This document shows, piece by piece, positions 9,926 through 21,420 of a DNA stretch of 64,000 bases. The position numbers and the translations under genes are program-made. The stretch comes from Siphonodentalium dalli (Eukaryota > Mollusca > Scaphopoda > Gadilida > Siphonodentaliidae): assembly GCA_032622095.1 (NCBI GenBank), contig CP136061.1:253775582-253839581 (forward strand), written 5' to 3'. The notes under the pieces are model-generated. The model saw nothing but the letters and a program-made list of their open reading frames with translations, searched no databases and was not told the DNA's origin. Each line of letters begins with the position of its first letter. Position 1 is the first letter of the stretch.

Positions 9926-11519
9926 GCGTTTTGTGAAGGGCATTGGAGCTGTTTGGGACATTTTAACAGTTAACCGTGGCTCATACCGCATACAGAATAG
10001 AGGCAACAGTTAGAAACAAAATTGAAATTTGAATGAAAATATGATTGTATATCCCATTATCTTTCTGCTTTTGTTTGTGCAACATATACACAATGTGTAT
10101 GTGCAAGTTTGTCAATATAATGATAGCAAACTATGTGTGTGTGAGTTGTGAGTTAGATAAGCTCCCCCATACCGCCCATACCACAAATGACAGTATTGTT
10201 ACTACTTAGTGTATATGAAATGTCAGAATGTTCTATCATGTCCATGAATATAGTGTCAATAAACATTATTAAAAAACAAAAATATACAATACACCAAAAA
10301 CGAACGAGCCTCATTCCGCTGATGTGAACTAGTGATGGCAATGTGTGTTAATGGTATCCATTTGTAGCCACTAAAATGACAACTAACTTCCAGGCGGTTG
10401 TCAATACACAGATCAGTCAATTATGTCATATTGGTGAATTGGTGTACCATGTTTGCAAGCATGATATCAGTGACTGGTACCGTTGGTGGAAGTCGTCACC
10501 GTCAACGACGAAATGTGCTTCAATGGATCATGTTGATCAACTCCCATCAGATTCATGCAAAAGAAGGGGGTGGTTTCAGCATAAATGTGTACCACAGTGT
10601 CAATAAGAATGTTGGATATAGCAGTTATATATCAACTGGGTAATGCAGTGTTCCGCAGAATGACTTTGGGTTCTTAACCGAATAACTGTGTTTAATTACC
10701 TTCAAATGTGTATTGTGCATTAATTACTTTCAATTGTGTATTGACGAGCGCACATATTACATCACTGGTGTAGCTTGGGAAGCCCACGCTGGCCACATAT
10801 ATTATCTAAAAACAATGAAGAGGTGGTATACGAGAAGGCAGACAAATACAGTGTGATCAGATATGTATGACCGTTTATAGTTAAAGAGAAACGTCACACT
10901 GGTATCTGATAACTCTTGAACCAGCCAGACATTGTATAATGTCTACCAATATACGATATCTGTATATCCGATCATATAATTCGGTTTCATTGTCGCGTAA
11001 AGGTCTACTCGAATAGAAAGAACTAGAAGGTGTGTCAAAACATTAGGACCATAACAAAGCGTTGACACTATACAAACCACAACTCGGATAAACACTAAAG
11101 AATTAACCGGTTTGCTATACATGAACAGCATTAACGGACGTGTGATCAAGGCATTACGTTATCATTCATTCGCCGTTTTGTATTAGCAACTTTGAATGCT
11201 GGCCATATATAAAGTCCTGTCTGGAGTTTTCCGCGCCGAAGTAGTTTGTAGTGTCATGATGTGCGTCGTTGTGTCATGGTGCCTTACTGGTTTCCAAAAA
11301 GAAGCAATCTTTCAATATTGTTCTAATATGACAGATTTATTACAACAAAACAGAAAACGGTCACAAAAGTAAATTTAGTAATTATACATACATATATCCG
11401 GGCAGACTGAAAACTTTACTCGCATCCAACATAGTCTGTGCCAATTGATTCAAACATTTTAACGGTTAAAAGTTTTGATTCTAAATATTTCTTAATTAAA
11501 TTGTTTTGTTTTTTTTATT
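9926..11519. other. No gene recognised
   Basis: About 1.6 kb of AT-rich sequence with scattered short open frames on both strands. None shows a domain, signal peptide or similarity to other parts of the window. Confidence 0.5.
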
Positions 11520-11524
11520 AATTT

Positions 11525-11840
11525 TTTATTTTAGATTTAACACCTTGCTCAATATAAACAAAATTGTTTTTATTTTATTTTAATTGTTTTTAAATAAAAG
11601 TTTTTGAAAAACTAACGCCATTTTATACCATCTGCCAGGGTACCCAGAGTCACCACACCGAATTGGGTTGAAATTGGTCCCGGGGTCTGGGAGATATATA
11701 GAACCGTCTTCGTGTTTGTTTTTGTAAATGATTACTGCACTTGTCGAAACTCTGCTAGCTATCAAGTGCGGTAATCATTTACAAAAACAAACAAGAAAAC
11801 TGTTCAATATACAGTTTAACTCCTTGCTCAATATAACATG
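11525..11840. repeat. Element with a 31-bp inverted repeat and direct-repeat borders
   Basis: 11713-11743 (TGTTTGTTTTTGTAAATGAT…) and 11763-11793 are reverse complements with at most one mismatch around a 19-bp loop. A wider direct repeat, TTTAACACCTTGCTCAATATA near 11535 and TTTAACTCCTTGCTCAATATA near 11810, brackets the unit. This looks like a small insertion or foldback element. The sequence between contains GGTCCCGGGGTCTGGGAGAT, a phrase of the kind found in dispersed animal repeats. Confidence 0.6.
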
Positions 11841-12880
11841 TCTCTCCATATAAATATAATGTCAATTAATTTCGATATTTTTTGCCAAAACACGGCTTAT
11901 TAGTATTCTGCTTCAACGGAAAGGATTAATTTCAGTTATAATCCAATGAACCAGTATATCGATTAAAGGAACAATAGAAACTTCCTTATCCGCGAACTCT
12001 GGAAATTTTGTTTATACTTCATCTGGTTTCGGAAATGTCTTATAATTGTTTTTAATTCAACTGATTTTGGGTTGTCAAACTTCATATCAAGTTGTATTTT
12101 GTGTGAAAGAACATATACTGACCAGTGTCACCAACAGGCAATGACCAACTCTTCATTCATGGATTTAAATTACTAATTGACTTTTCACCGCTGAAATATG
12201 GAAATTGGTGAAAGTATAATTAAGTCACACGATGCATATGATATGTCAATGAATTCATTCACTTTAAATGGAAAATAACAAAATACTATGAATGGTCATC
12301 GATTGACATGAATACATGATAGTTTGTCAGCAAATCGACCAGAACTTAACGGTAATTATGTTGTTTTTTTGTTTTTTTGTGTGCTGGCTGACGGGACTAT
12401 AAAGCCCTTCCGTTTAATAAAAAAAATGACTTACAAACTATCTGTCCTATAATTTCCCCACATATTGAAGGTGGTACATAAATATATGGATGACATGGAG
12501 AAGGGGGAGGGTGCCTGCTATATTAAATACGAGGCTAATCATAATAGACCAATGTCCCAATCGCAGACGAATTGCTCCTCGTTCTCATGACACTAATTTT
12601 AAGTGGAACCTGGATCATGGAGTGTTTTTATGGAATTTTGAAAATAGTTTGAGAACGTACCCCACAAAAAGCCTATTTTATGCCAAAAGTAGAATTTAGA
12701 CAATTTTTTTAAAGTCATAATGTGTTTTTTTTAGCAAGTTATCACCCCCAATTTACCTGTATCTTTTAATAAAAAAATTTCGATTTATGATTTTATGAAC
12801 TTCTGTATTTTATAAAGTCTAACATATAGTTCTACTGTTTTGTTGATAACCATAATTATGTCTTCTATTTGCAATTGTAT
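11841..12880. other. No gene recognised
   Basis: AT-rich sequence with homopolymer runs (T-rich near 12360, A-rich near 12420). The 69-codon open frame at 12490-12699 has no recognisable domain. Confidence 0.5.
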
Positions 12881-12899
12881 GTTATGTTTATCATGTCAA

Positions 12900-12958
12900 G
12901 TGTTTTAGAGCACTTCGGCGGATTTTCCGCACTACAAAACTGTTATTTATTATATTAT
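12900..12958 (+). mobile_element. 3' tail of a LINE/SINE-type retroelement
   Basis: GTTTTAGAGCACTTCGG, a short hairpin-like stretch, then CTACAAAACTGTTATTTATT. A very similar tail is at 16150-16222. An AGAGC…CTACAAA segment ending in a TTATT repeat is typical of the 3' ends of CR1/L2-like elements and their SINEs. No RT is attached here. Confidence 0.45.
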
Positions 12959-13320
12959 GGACTTGTTCGGGTGCGTGAACTTGATGAATTAGAACTCAGG
13001 CGCTATGCCAACTGGGGGAATGTAGCATTATACTAACATCGTCGGAAATATGAATGAAATGGACCATACCACTCCATCGAAAACATCGTCTGAACTACCA
13101 ACAATTGTAAATATTTACATTTTGATTCGGGACGCAACCATCAGCGATAAACTAACGCAAATTATTTCGTCATCGAGAGTCTTTGCATTTAATGCATATA
13201 TAAGATTGACGATGTGATGTAAATTTGCATTAATATTCATTAGAATTACTACTTTGTTCAAGATTATTCTCCATTTCTATTTGATCACCCTACCGGAGTG
13301 TTTCATATTACTTTAAATTG
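12959..13320 (+). repeat. Dispersed repeat, inverted copy at 55935-56300
   Basis: Contains ATTATGGACTTGTTCGG, GGCGCTATGCCAACTGG, a TTCGGGACGCAAC segment and finally CACCCTACCGGAGTGTTTCA. The reverse complement of 55935-56300 follows the same order with moderate divergence. The minus-strand frame at 56094-56312 covers the better preserved copy. No protein family was recognised. Confidence 0.6.
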
Positions 13321-13965
13321 ACTACCAATGAATTGAAAAGATGCAAAATGTTTCGATAGGATCATCACCAGTTGTAGAGTACTAACTCTGTGCCTTACCA
13401 AGAGTATGCCACGTCATGATTCTGCTAGTAACATGCAAGACGTTGTACTTAAGCCAGCCAGATTTAGCGCGAGTTTTACCCCTGATCCTGCCTAAAATAG
13501 CGACAGAATACAGCTACCATGGGCCATGTGGTGACATGGGCCGACCCGTAATAATACCATATAATACATTTCCAGCAGGCATATGCATAGACACTATACA
13601 TTGTATATAGCACATACACGCGACATACGACGTATACTAGTATACAATGGTATGGTGAACAATTTATAACTCAAGGTATAGTTTGGATTAGTTGATGGTG
13701 TATCTGTCACGTTATAGTTTGTCAGCCACCATATAAGTGAGCAAGGTAAAAACCAAACCGTTCTTTATTCCGTACCAGTCACCACAAATCATAATGTACA
13801 TGTGTGGGCGTGAACATGGATATATTTACGGGTAGTCTAAACTCCCACAATTGTCCTAGCCATAAACGTGTGTGGTATGAAATCGTTAATAAGTATTATC
13901 AAAAGGTAGTCAATGAAGTTAAATAAATTATACTTGTTTCATATAGTTTTGATCCTGAGAAGAGT
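13320..13965 (+). repeat. Segmental duplicate, partner at 23780-25090
   Basis: Landmarks: ATGTTTCGATAGGATCATCA, CAAGACGTTGTACTTAAGCC, GACCCGTAATAA, and after 13700 GTTTGTCAGCCACCATA and AATTGTCCTAGCC. All recur in the same order at 23780-25090, where the partner is interrupted by an hAT insertion. The copy here is uninterrupted and shows the pre-insertion arrangement. No coding function recognised. Confidence 0.75.
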
Positions 13966-14509
13966 ACATTTTTTTTCATTTTTTTTCTTCAATTTAATTA
14001 TGTGGATAACTACAACATAATTATTCACATGTAGTATATAGTGTACGATGCATGATGTTTTTTAGTGAATATGTTGTGCAGGATAATACACAATTTATAG
14101 TGCAAGTATTTAATTAAACAACAGTGTTCTAACGAGTGCGTTTATAGAACGCTCAGGAGCGCACTGATAAAGAGTGTCATAACCGTTTTAGTCAATAGTG
14201 AAATATTTTGTGTTCTCTTCCTCTTTCCCGAGTTGAATAATTCATTCATTTTAATTTTCGTTTAGAAGTAGGTCTTTGTATATCTCATATCGTAGAGCGT
14301 GTAGAGCAGGGCTTTTCAAAATTACATGAAATTCATCACCGTACACTTTCTGTCTGAGAAATCTTAAACTACACATGATCCCGATTCAACTGGTAAGTAG
14401 TGATTTCTGCTCCTGAACCGTAACATGGCGGTTAGTAGGTTATTGTATATATTCGATGTATCTTTCTTACGACCGAAATGTGTCTTATCAATTCGATAGA
14501 ATGCATATT
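13966..14509. other. No gene recognised
   Basis: AT-rich sequence without recognisable features. Confidence 0.5.
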
Positions 14510-14970
14510 TGTGACCCGCCATATCAAATCCAGTCGGAAGTCGGGATTTTTTGTATCCTGTGCCAATGCATTCTCTTATATATGCGAGTCGACCATAGGT
14601 CGCCTCGCATATATAAGAGAATGCATTGGCCTAACAATTTTTTATCATGTTTTTTAAATAAATGTTTCTTACAATTTTTAGGACATAAAATAAAAAAACA
14701 TCCATTAACCTGCAGGGAGCCCCACACATATATAGAAGCACACAGAAGAGTGTCGTCTGCTCATGTTTGTCTGGGGCTCTGTTTGGGTGAAATTATAAAA
14801 TTGTTAAAGAATACAAGAAACAAATTATTAAAATTGTAAAAAATTGTTAGGCCAATGCATTCTCTTATATATGCGAGGCGACCTATGGTCGACTCGCATA
14901 TATAAGAGAATGCATTGGCACAGGGTAAAAAAATCCCGACTTACGACTGGATTTGACATGGCGGGTCGCA
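14510..14970 (+). mobile_element. Three-hairpin MITE, full-length copy 1 (461 bp)
   Basis: The ends are inverted: TGTGACCCGCCATATCAAAT at the left, and its complement at the right (with one change, GGGTCGCA). Each terminal arm contains its own ~70-bp near-perfect palindrome, TGCCAATGCATTCTCTTATA and so on, centred on GACCATAGGTC (14561-14630) and CCTATGG (14851-14920). A third hairpin forms in the middle from GGAGCCCCACAC and TGTCTGGGGCTC. There is no ORF. Flanks share TATT on both sides, but other copies do not agree on the target size. Copies or pieces: 25098, 35568, 53328, 59143, with variants at 16260 and 62486. Confidence 0.88.
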
Positions 14971-15099
14971 TATTTACTTGGTATGATTATGATGCCTCTC
15001 CAATCTTTAATATAAGCATCTTCTAGTCATTCATTGACAGTTGTGGATAATCGATTCAACGAACTCAGTGACTGATCTTTCCAGTTTGTATCCCATACC

Positions 15100-16130
15100 A
15101 AGTTTGTTAACATTCTCTTCGATGTTTTTGATCCAGGGGTTGTTGCATTTTTTTATTTAAATGTATTAAATATATAGAACATAACACAACATTAAAGGCA
15201 TTCGATGGCATCCCCATAGTTAATATTCTTCCCCCAATATGAGAGGACGCGAAGTTACAGTTTCGGGCTAATTGGGAAAATTCAAGTTTCGCCGTATACA
15301 AATGTTGAAGGCATTGACATTTTTGCTTGCCCCCCCCCCCCCCCGCCCAAAAAAGAGTTCAAGTTTCTCAAAACATCTCAGATTTTCATGTGACCAAATT
15401 TCCACTCCATATGTTATAATTGAAAATATTGGTTTCTTGTTTAGCTCTAAAGTTGTCATGATACTGATGTTATTCGTTCGCATGTTGTTTAGAACTGCGT
15501 ACATACCATTTTTGGCTTGAAGGCATCTCATGTTTCTTTATTTTGCCAACTTACCATCTTTATGAAAATGTGTTCCGAGATACTTATAACTGTCAACAAT
15601 CTCGAGGTCTTGTTTGATGTTTTGAACCCAAGCTTTTTGTTTAGTTCTTCCAAAGGTCAATGCTTTTGTTTTCGATCCATTACTGTTGAGTCCCCAAACT
15701 TTTCAACAAACAGAAAATGAACCGAGTGATGTCTGCATGCTGTCACTAGAGTGCGCATTAAGGGCGTGTCGTCTGCGTATATCAGAATAGTTTGGCATAA
15801 ATACCAGTACCTAAATCACCCAACTTCCCCACATCGATGCCATGACATCATTGTTCGCTTATGTACTGTTCGATGTCGCCAACGGGAATAAAGTATCGGT
15901 GAAAAGTTATCTCCCTGTCTTAGGCCAAATTTGAGGAAAATTTACCTGACTGTTGGTGGTCTGCGCTAACGCATAACTTAAGGTCAGTGTACATCCCTTT
16001 AATGACATTGAAACCTTCCCTGTTATATTATATCGAATACGATTTTCTCATAAGCCGATCCTCCAGACTGAATCAAATACCATCGAGAAGTCAATTAATG
16101 CTTAATACAGTTTCTGTTTAGCGATCATAA
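15100..16130 (-). mobile_element. Decayed non-LTR retrotransposon, reverse transcriptase part
   Basis: Read on the minus strand, the segment carries the order of motifs of a LINE reverse transcriptase. Near 16060-16110 is ALIDFSMVFDSVWR (palm motif A region). In a shifted frame follows FNVIKGMYTDLKLCV. Near 15850 are remnants of the block that precedes the active site, and at 15765-15779 is YADDT (motif C, catalytic aspartates intact). A thumb-like tail follows to about 15270. Stops and at least three frameshifts interrupt it, so it is a dead copy. No endonuclease domain or 5' end is visible. A poly-C run of about 16 lies at 15331-15346. The clade is most likely CR1/L2/Jockey-like. Confidence 0.75.
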
Positions 16131-16134
16131 CCGT

Positions 16135-16222
16135 TTTAGAGCACTTGACAATCAGAATAAGTTTTAGAGCACTTCGGTTGGTTTTACGCTATACAAAACT
16201 GTTATTTATTATTTATTAGTAT
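16135..16222 (+). mobile_element. 3' tail of a LINE/SINE-type retroelement
   Basis: GTTTTAGAGCACTTCGG, a short inverted segment, then CTATACAAAACTGTTATTTA followed by a TTATTTATTA tail. It matches 12900-12958. It runs on the plus strand, opposite to the adjacent RT relic, so it belongs to a different insertion. Confidence 0.45.
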
Positions 16223-16259
16223 TACCCTTGCGAGAGCTGCGCTGTTGCAGCATTAGAGA

Positions 16260-16434
16260 CCCTGTGCCAGGGCATTCTCCTATATATGCGAGTCTCCCAT
16301 ATGAAACTACATATATAAGAGAACGCACTGGCTTACAAGATCAATGTAAATGTCGATAGGCCAATGTATTCTCTTATATATGCGAGGCTCCCTATGGGAG
16401 ACTCGCATATATGAGAGAATGCATTGGCACAGGG
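16260..16434. mobile_element. Variant of the three-hairpin MITE, short form
   Basis: Two ~70-bp palindromes of the same family lie only about 30 bp apart: one starts near CCTGTGCCAGGGCATTCTCC, the other ends GAATGCATTGGCACAGGG. Their apices are different (AGTCTCCCATATGAAACT; GGCTCCCTATGGGAGACT). The outer GTGACCCGCC arms and the central hairpin are missing, so this is either a separate subfamily or an internal-deletion form. Confidence 0.7.
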
Positions 16435-16659
16435 TTTTCATAAAATTCAGGGATCTCCATACATGAAGTGTGTGTTTGCATAGAGGAATATAATATGTGA
16501 TCAGCCGTCAATTGCCAGGCAACTCAACAGGGTTATCTTCCTGTATCTTCCAGGATCGCGGTGGTCAATATTTCTTTAAAATAATGACTGTATGATACAC
16601 GTAGTCTCTATAAATATATAAGTTAGAAAACGCTCTTCTCTCGAAATCAAATTATAATG
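16435..16659. other. No gene recognised
   Basis: Nothing recognised. Confidence 0.4.
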
Positions 16660-17090
16660 AACAGGTGGACAGACAATGGCCTCTGGTGCATGCATAAACC
16701 TTATAACACTACGTTACAATCATACATCAATACAATAGCAGAACAAAATTAGCCTTGGTTTTGAAACTACAATCCAAAAGTCACAGCTCATATATTATTC
16801 CATATAAAGCTGCGACAATATGTATGCATGACACTGTATGGGCATCCGATTAGTCCGGTTGTCGAACACCAGAATGTGAATGTGGTCCACTCATTGGTTG
16901 GTCCACTCATTGGTTGGTCAACTCATTGGTTGGTCCGCTTGTTTGAATGCGAATGTGGTCCACTCATTGGTTGGTCCGCTTGTTGTTTGCTAAAAAACAA
17001 TGTTATCGAGTATGGACATCTTTGTTTCAGATCAGTCCTGGGTTCGGCTCTAGATTTCTAACCGCTTATAGCATATTTGAAAAACTTCAC
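16660..17090 (-). pseudogene. GPCR module C: downstream flank and truncated second C-terminus
   Basis: 16660-16860 matches the downstream flanks of the other copies best at D (GGTGCATGCAT, AATCCAAAAGTCACAGCTC, TATTCCATATAAA). 16880-16990 has four short repeats of ACTCATTGGTTGGTCC. From about 16980 to 17140, read on the minus strand, is the partial GPCR C-terminus (helix-8 region and the start of TM7), merging into the tail of copy C around 17100. The join is at the same place as in module A. Confidence 0.65.
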
Positions 17091-17501
17091 TCAGTTATTT
17101 CGGTGGTTCATATACGTCTGTGATAGTGAATTCTTGGCGATTGGCATCATTGTCGCCCTGCTGATTGCGGAAGTGATGCACTCGCTAGTTGGGTCTATTT
17201 CTTGTGTGTTAACATTAAGAGACTCTACATTTATCGTGTGCCGACATCTTTGTTTCAGAACACGCCAGAGTTCGGCTCTGAATTTCTTACCACTTATAAG
17301 ATACGTGAAAAAATTCAAGCAGTTATTAGCCCTGTTCAGTATCATAAGAACACCACCAACAGTGGTATCTAAAAAGTGAATATCTGAATTGTTGATTGCC
17401 ATTGTTAAGACCAGTGGCGTTGTTGTCTCCAGGAGTTGGAAACTCGTTGCAATTAGCATCAATGAAGTCGATGATGTCGCTTTTTTTCCTTGTCTTGCTT
17501 G
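17091..17501 (-). pseudogene. GPCR copy C, C-terminal half (split by an insertion)
   Basis: Encodes from the third intracellular loop onward: QARQGKKATSST, TM6 SLMLIATSFQLLETTTP, TM7 LNRANNCLNFFTYLISG, helix 8 KKFRAELWRVLKQRC, and a long tail ending at 17091. It is uninterrupted by stops and keeps family residues including N-F-F-T-Y in TM7. Its partner half is at 21421-22143. The tail's last residues (from MPIAKN) come from the downstream partial copy. The two halves join in frame across a shared CAA codon if 17502-21420 is removed. Confidence 0.85.
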
Positions 17502-18299
17502 TAGTCCAGGAGATCGGGAGGTAGTGTTGCTCATATTGACGGACAAGCTGCGACCATGTTATTTTTAATGTTTTAGGTATGGTAATGAAGAAAAATCATG
17601 ATAGCAAGAACAAATTTGTAGCCTTCTTTGTTTTTCGACATTTTAAGCCCAAAATTTTCAATTTTTTTTCAATGTGTTAAGATTTCATTTTTATTATGAT
17701 TTTGGTGATTAAGTTGAATAGTAATTGTGTTAATAATGTTAAATAACTAATTGTGCTAAAAAATTGAAGAATATAAATGTTTTTGTTTCAATTTTTTACC
17801 ATTTATTTAACTTTTTTACTCAAAATCGTCCAAATTGCAACCATTTCATCTTAGTATGATTTTAAGGTTAAAATTCACCATAATTATTTTAAATTGTTAA
17901 ATAATTTACAACTTGGCTTCTACAATGTTTTTAAATGGATTTAAGAAGGTTTCTACTTGTTTTCTAAGTTGGGGGGGGGGTCTAATTCAAATCCAATTAA
18001 ACATTGTATTGTTCAAAATTAGATAAATTTCTTAAGGCATATGGTAGATATACGTAACTAGTTTCCAAAACGTATAAATATGCCTTTCTATCCTGTGCGT
18101 TATGCACGCGAGTCGGATTTTACAAATTAAATTATGATGAAAAACCCTGAATTTTGGGTGTGGTCATAATATTCCGATTAGAGAGTGGATGTACATGGGG
18201 CATGCGACACTATGCAGTATATATGTATATAACAAGCATGACGTGAGACATTAGTATCTTTCTACTAAACTGTGCTTCCAGAGTTATCAGGAATCGAGT

Positions 18300-18900
18300 A
18301 TCGGTGTTATTTCTCACCCCCCCCCCAAAATGGTCAATTTTAAAACGGGGTATGTGGGTCAAAGGACCACTGGGAGATAATAGGATGTCCAATGACTTCT
18401 ATATTTATATCGTATCACAGTAAAGCTTTTTTTTTGTATAATTGGCGTAGTTTACATGATCAAAGTTCGATTTTCTTTACAATTATATGTTACAGGCAAC
18501 TAATTATATAGAGTTACGCTTCTTGAAACTAGAGTCAGCATAACAAAACAATCTGGCTGCTGATTGGTTGATTATCATTGAGGGAAATATCCCTAATCGG
18601 GAACAGAAAATCATAGCCTACGTAAATATGGCGATCGTGTATGTTTAGATGTCCAGGAAGAGTCTGGTGGTATCTAGAAGTTACGGAAGGGGTCTGGATA
18701 TTTTTATGCTGCTGATTTTTGTGCAGTAAATGGGGTAGTTGTGGAAATGCAAGACTATCGTTTGAAAAAAATACCGAAAATGGCGCGTTTGTTGTCACAT
18801 ACTGGTGCAGCGGATGACGTGCTAAGGGACAATTGACCACTTGAAGTTCAAATAGGCTTAACCCATAGCCGGCGGGACTTTTAGTTAACACTGTCGCCTA
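18300..18900. other. Interior of FB1 without recognised genes
   Basis: A 118-codon open frame on the minus strand (18535-18891) has no recognisable domain, composition bias or homologue in the window. It is treated as chance. Confidence 0.4.
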
Positions 18901-19128
18901 TGGAAAATACTTAGGTGTTTGTAACCTATAGATACGAAGCTTCGGTACATTAATTATTATTTATATATTACTATATTTAAATCAGATTTATGCATACAGT
19001 CGACGTCGAAACAAAAACATGAATGTACCGATTATTCGTGACATTCAAGTTAAATGTTCAATAATAGAACATTATACTGTGACTGGTTCATTCAACATGA
19101 AGTTAGTCAAGGTGTATCTTTATTAATA

Positions 19129-20190
19129 ACAGTATACAGTACTATCAAAATCAGAAGAAACATGTGACCCTGGGTACTTATCTCCCAGTGCTGTGGCAAA
19201 ACAAAAATTTAAAATGCATTCTTAAACCCAAACCTGTGGCGGTTTTTCATCCAATGCACCGAAGCTTCGTGCCATGTACCGAAGCTTCGTGACGTGTCAG
19301 ATCTCCAGGAATATACCACCATATGACATCATATGGTAACGGTAACAAACGTTGAATGGTCACCAGAAACCCGGATATTAATAATTTCAGATCATAATTA
19401 GCATCGCATTATATATTAACCCATCGAGGAATATGTCATAATGACACACTATATTACACCTACTATATAACTGCTCCCTCCCTGACACAGGGCTACATAT
19501 AAGAAGTTTATCGATGTCTACTTAATGAGAGTATACAGTTCCGTCAAAATCTGACCGAAAATGTGACCTCGCATCGTTAACCCCAATCTGTGGGGATTTT
19601 TCATACAATTTACCGAAGCTTCGTGACACGTACCGTCAAATGGCATCAAACGTTGAATGGTCACCATAAACTTTGATATCAGTCATTTCAGATTGTAATT
19701 ATCATGGAATTATATATTAAACCATGGTGTAATTATGTCAAAATGACACACTATATTACATCCACCCTATATAACTGCTTCCTCCCTGACACAGTGCTAC
19801 ATACAAGAAGTTTATCCATGTCTACTTAATGAGAGCATATAGTTCTGTCGAAATCTGGCGAAAAATGTGACCTTGCATCATTAACCCCAAATCTGTGGAG
19901 GTTTTTCATCCTATGTACTGAAGCTTCGTGACATGTACCGAAGCTTGGTGACGTGTCAGAACTTCTAAAATATACCCCATCGGGACATCAAATGGTATCA
20001 AACGTTGAATGGTCACCAGAAATCTCGACATTAGTCATTTCAGACCATAATAACATAGTATTATATATTAACCAATCGAGAAATATGTCAAAATGACACA
20101 CTGTATTACACCCACCCCTATATAACTGCGTCCTCCCTGACACAGGCTGCATATCAAAAGGTTATCCATGTCTACTTAATGAGAGTATAG
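19129..20190. repeat. Tandem repeat of ~300-350 bp within FB1 (three units)
   Basis: Recurring landmarks are GTACCGAAGCTTCGTGACGT, AAACGTTGAATGGTCACC, CCTCCCTGACACAG and TCTACTTAATGAGAG (near 19528, 19831 and 20181, spacings 303 and 350). Units contain the palindrome CGAAGCTTCG once or twice. An outlying CGAAGCTTCGGTAC lies near 18934. The repeat accounts for most of the element's loop. Confidence 0.8.
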
Positions 20191-20219
20191 AGTTCTGTCA
20201 AAATCGGGCGAACAATTTG

Positions 20220-21240
20220 GTCTATAAATCCCGTAGTGTGACACATTTAATATAGACCAAAACAATAAACACCTTTCAACCCAAAGATAGTTACATTTTA
20301 ATTGCAAAAATGGTCTAAACATGAAAAGTTAATTTTTGCCGATATTTAAGCCAAGTTTTTGAGAGAAAAGTCCAATAGTTTTGGTGATGTCAGTGGTGAC
20401 AATAGTAACAATTAACCATGACACATCAGACATGTTAGTTTTCAATGTATAGAAGGCAGAATAGCCAATTGTGTACATCATCCACAACTTGTAATCGATT
20501 GCAGAACACGCTGGGGCAATATTTATCATTTTCCATATTTTGGCAGCCATTTTGGCAGCCATTTTGAGCCAAAGTAAGAATTTTGGTTCCAGTGAGTTGG
20601 AATATTCATAGGTATAATCATATGTATTACTTACATTACAAAGTTATGTTCATTTCTTGTTAAAATATGACTATAATCCCATTTGTGATTTTTTGTGAAA
20701 TTTTATACTGCGTTCTGTAAATTCGAATTTTTGAGGGAACGGAAGGGGCTAGGAACCCAAAAAGTGCATATTTAATTGATCAGTTACACAAAATACAAAA
20801 TAAAGTCGCATTACTCAACCAATTCCAAACAGCATGAATCGATCTAGAAGATATTTGTAAAAAAAAGTCATATTTTCAACTTCCGGCGGCCATATTGGTG
20901 GCCATCTTGGATGGTGAGTTTCAATTTTGCCCCAAAAAAGTGACATGATGTCTTAGCTTCACGAAAATATATACATTTGTATACATTTTACAAGATTTTC
21001 ATCGCTATAATTTTCATAAAACTGACTTAGGGTCTGGTCTGGAAAACGGCGGCCATGATGGACGCCATTTTGTCTGGAGTCTATACGGCCACTTTTTTTC
21101 TTGCTAACATTTCTTAAAAGTTGAAGGACATAATAAGGAAAAAAATGAGTTGGGAGAAGTTAAGTCCCAGGGGGTGCCAGGATACCCATATTAGCTCCCG
21201 GACTAGTAGTAATATGACGTCGCCGGAAAATTCTTTCATT
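20220..21240. repeat. Shared right-arm segment of the FB family (FB1 copy)
   Basis: Alignable with 43540-44720 and 48560-49200 (TTCTGTAAATTCGAATTTTTGAGGG, here in pieces: ATTTTATACTGCGTTCTG and TCGAATTTTTGAG). It carries repeated GGCGGCCAT/CCATCTTGG motifs resembling YY1 sites. Non-coding. Confidence 0.7.
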
Positions 21241-21420
21241 TTCGGTCATCGGGTAGGTCAATAAAAACACATTTTTCGCCAATTAAGCTACAAATTCACC
21301 ACTGCTATCATGGATTTTCGTAATCTACATATATTTTACTACAAAATTAGACCGGATAGCACTTGTCCGTCAAAATGAGCAACATTTGTTATTTCTTGGG
21401 GTCGATCTCCTGGACTATTG

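Larger units (their letters stand above)
17502..21417. mobile_element. Large foldback-like element FB1, 3,916 bp, inserted in GPCR copy C
   Basis: Both ends read inward as TAGTCCAGGAGATCG. Further matching blocks lie in the arms (GTTGCTCAT, TTGACGGACAAG, CATGATAGCA, ATTTGTAGC), giving arms of about 150 bp. The target triplet TTG is present on both sides (17499-17501 and 21418-21420), a 3-bp duplication. Removing the element plus one triplet restores the receptor frame. The interior has AT-rich sequence, a ~330-bp tandem repeat (19129-20190) and a right-hand segment (20220-21100) shared with the elements at 39718 and 45709. A second terminus-like sequence (TAGTCCGGGAGCTAATATGG, minus strand) ends near 21209, perhaps from a nested relative. 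No transposase was found. Confidence 0.85.

Noticed and set aside
9278-10013. Open frames of up to 231 codons on the plus strand and 183 on the minus strand
   Set aside because: All frames across a 16-bp GC-rich repeat are open; the peptides are shifted versions of one repeat.
14456-15026. Frames reading CILLYMRVDHRSPRIYKRMHW, recurring at several places
   Set aside because: The text is produced by the 70-bp palindrome of the MITE family and appears wherever it is inserted.
15272-15520. 82-codon plus-strand frame with a proline run
   Set aside because: It crosses a poly-C tract on the opposite strand of a dead reverse transcriptase.
18535-18891. 118-codon minus-strand frame
   Set aside because: No domain, no homologue in the window, located in a transposable element interior.
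17502-21417. An intron of the GPCR gene
   Set aside because: No GT/AG borders at the joins; inverted ends and a duplicated triplet indicate an insertion, and the paralogues are intronless.
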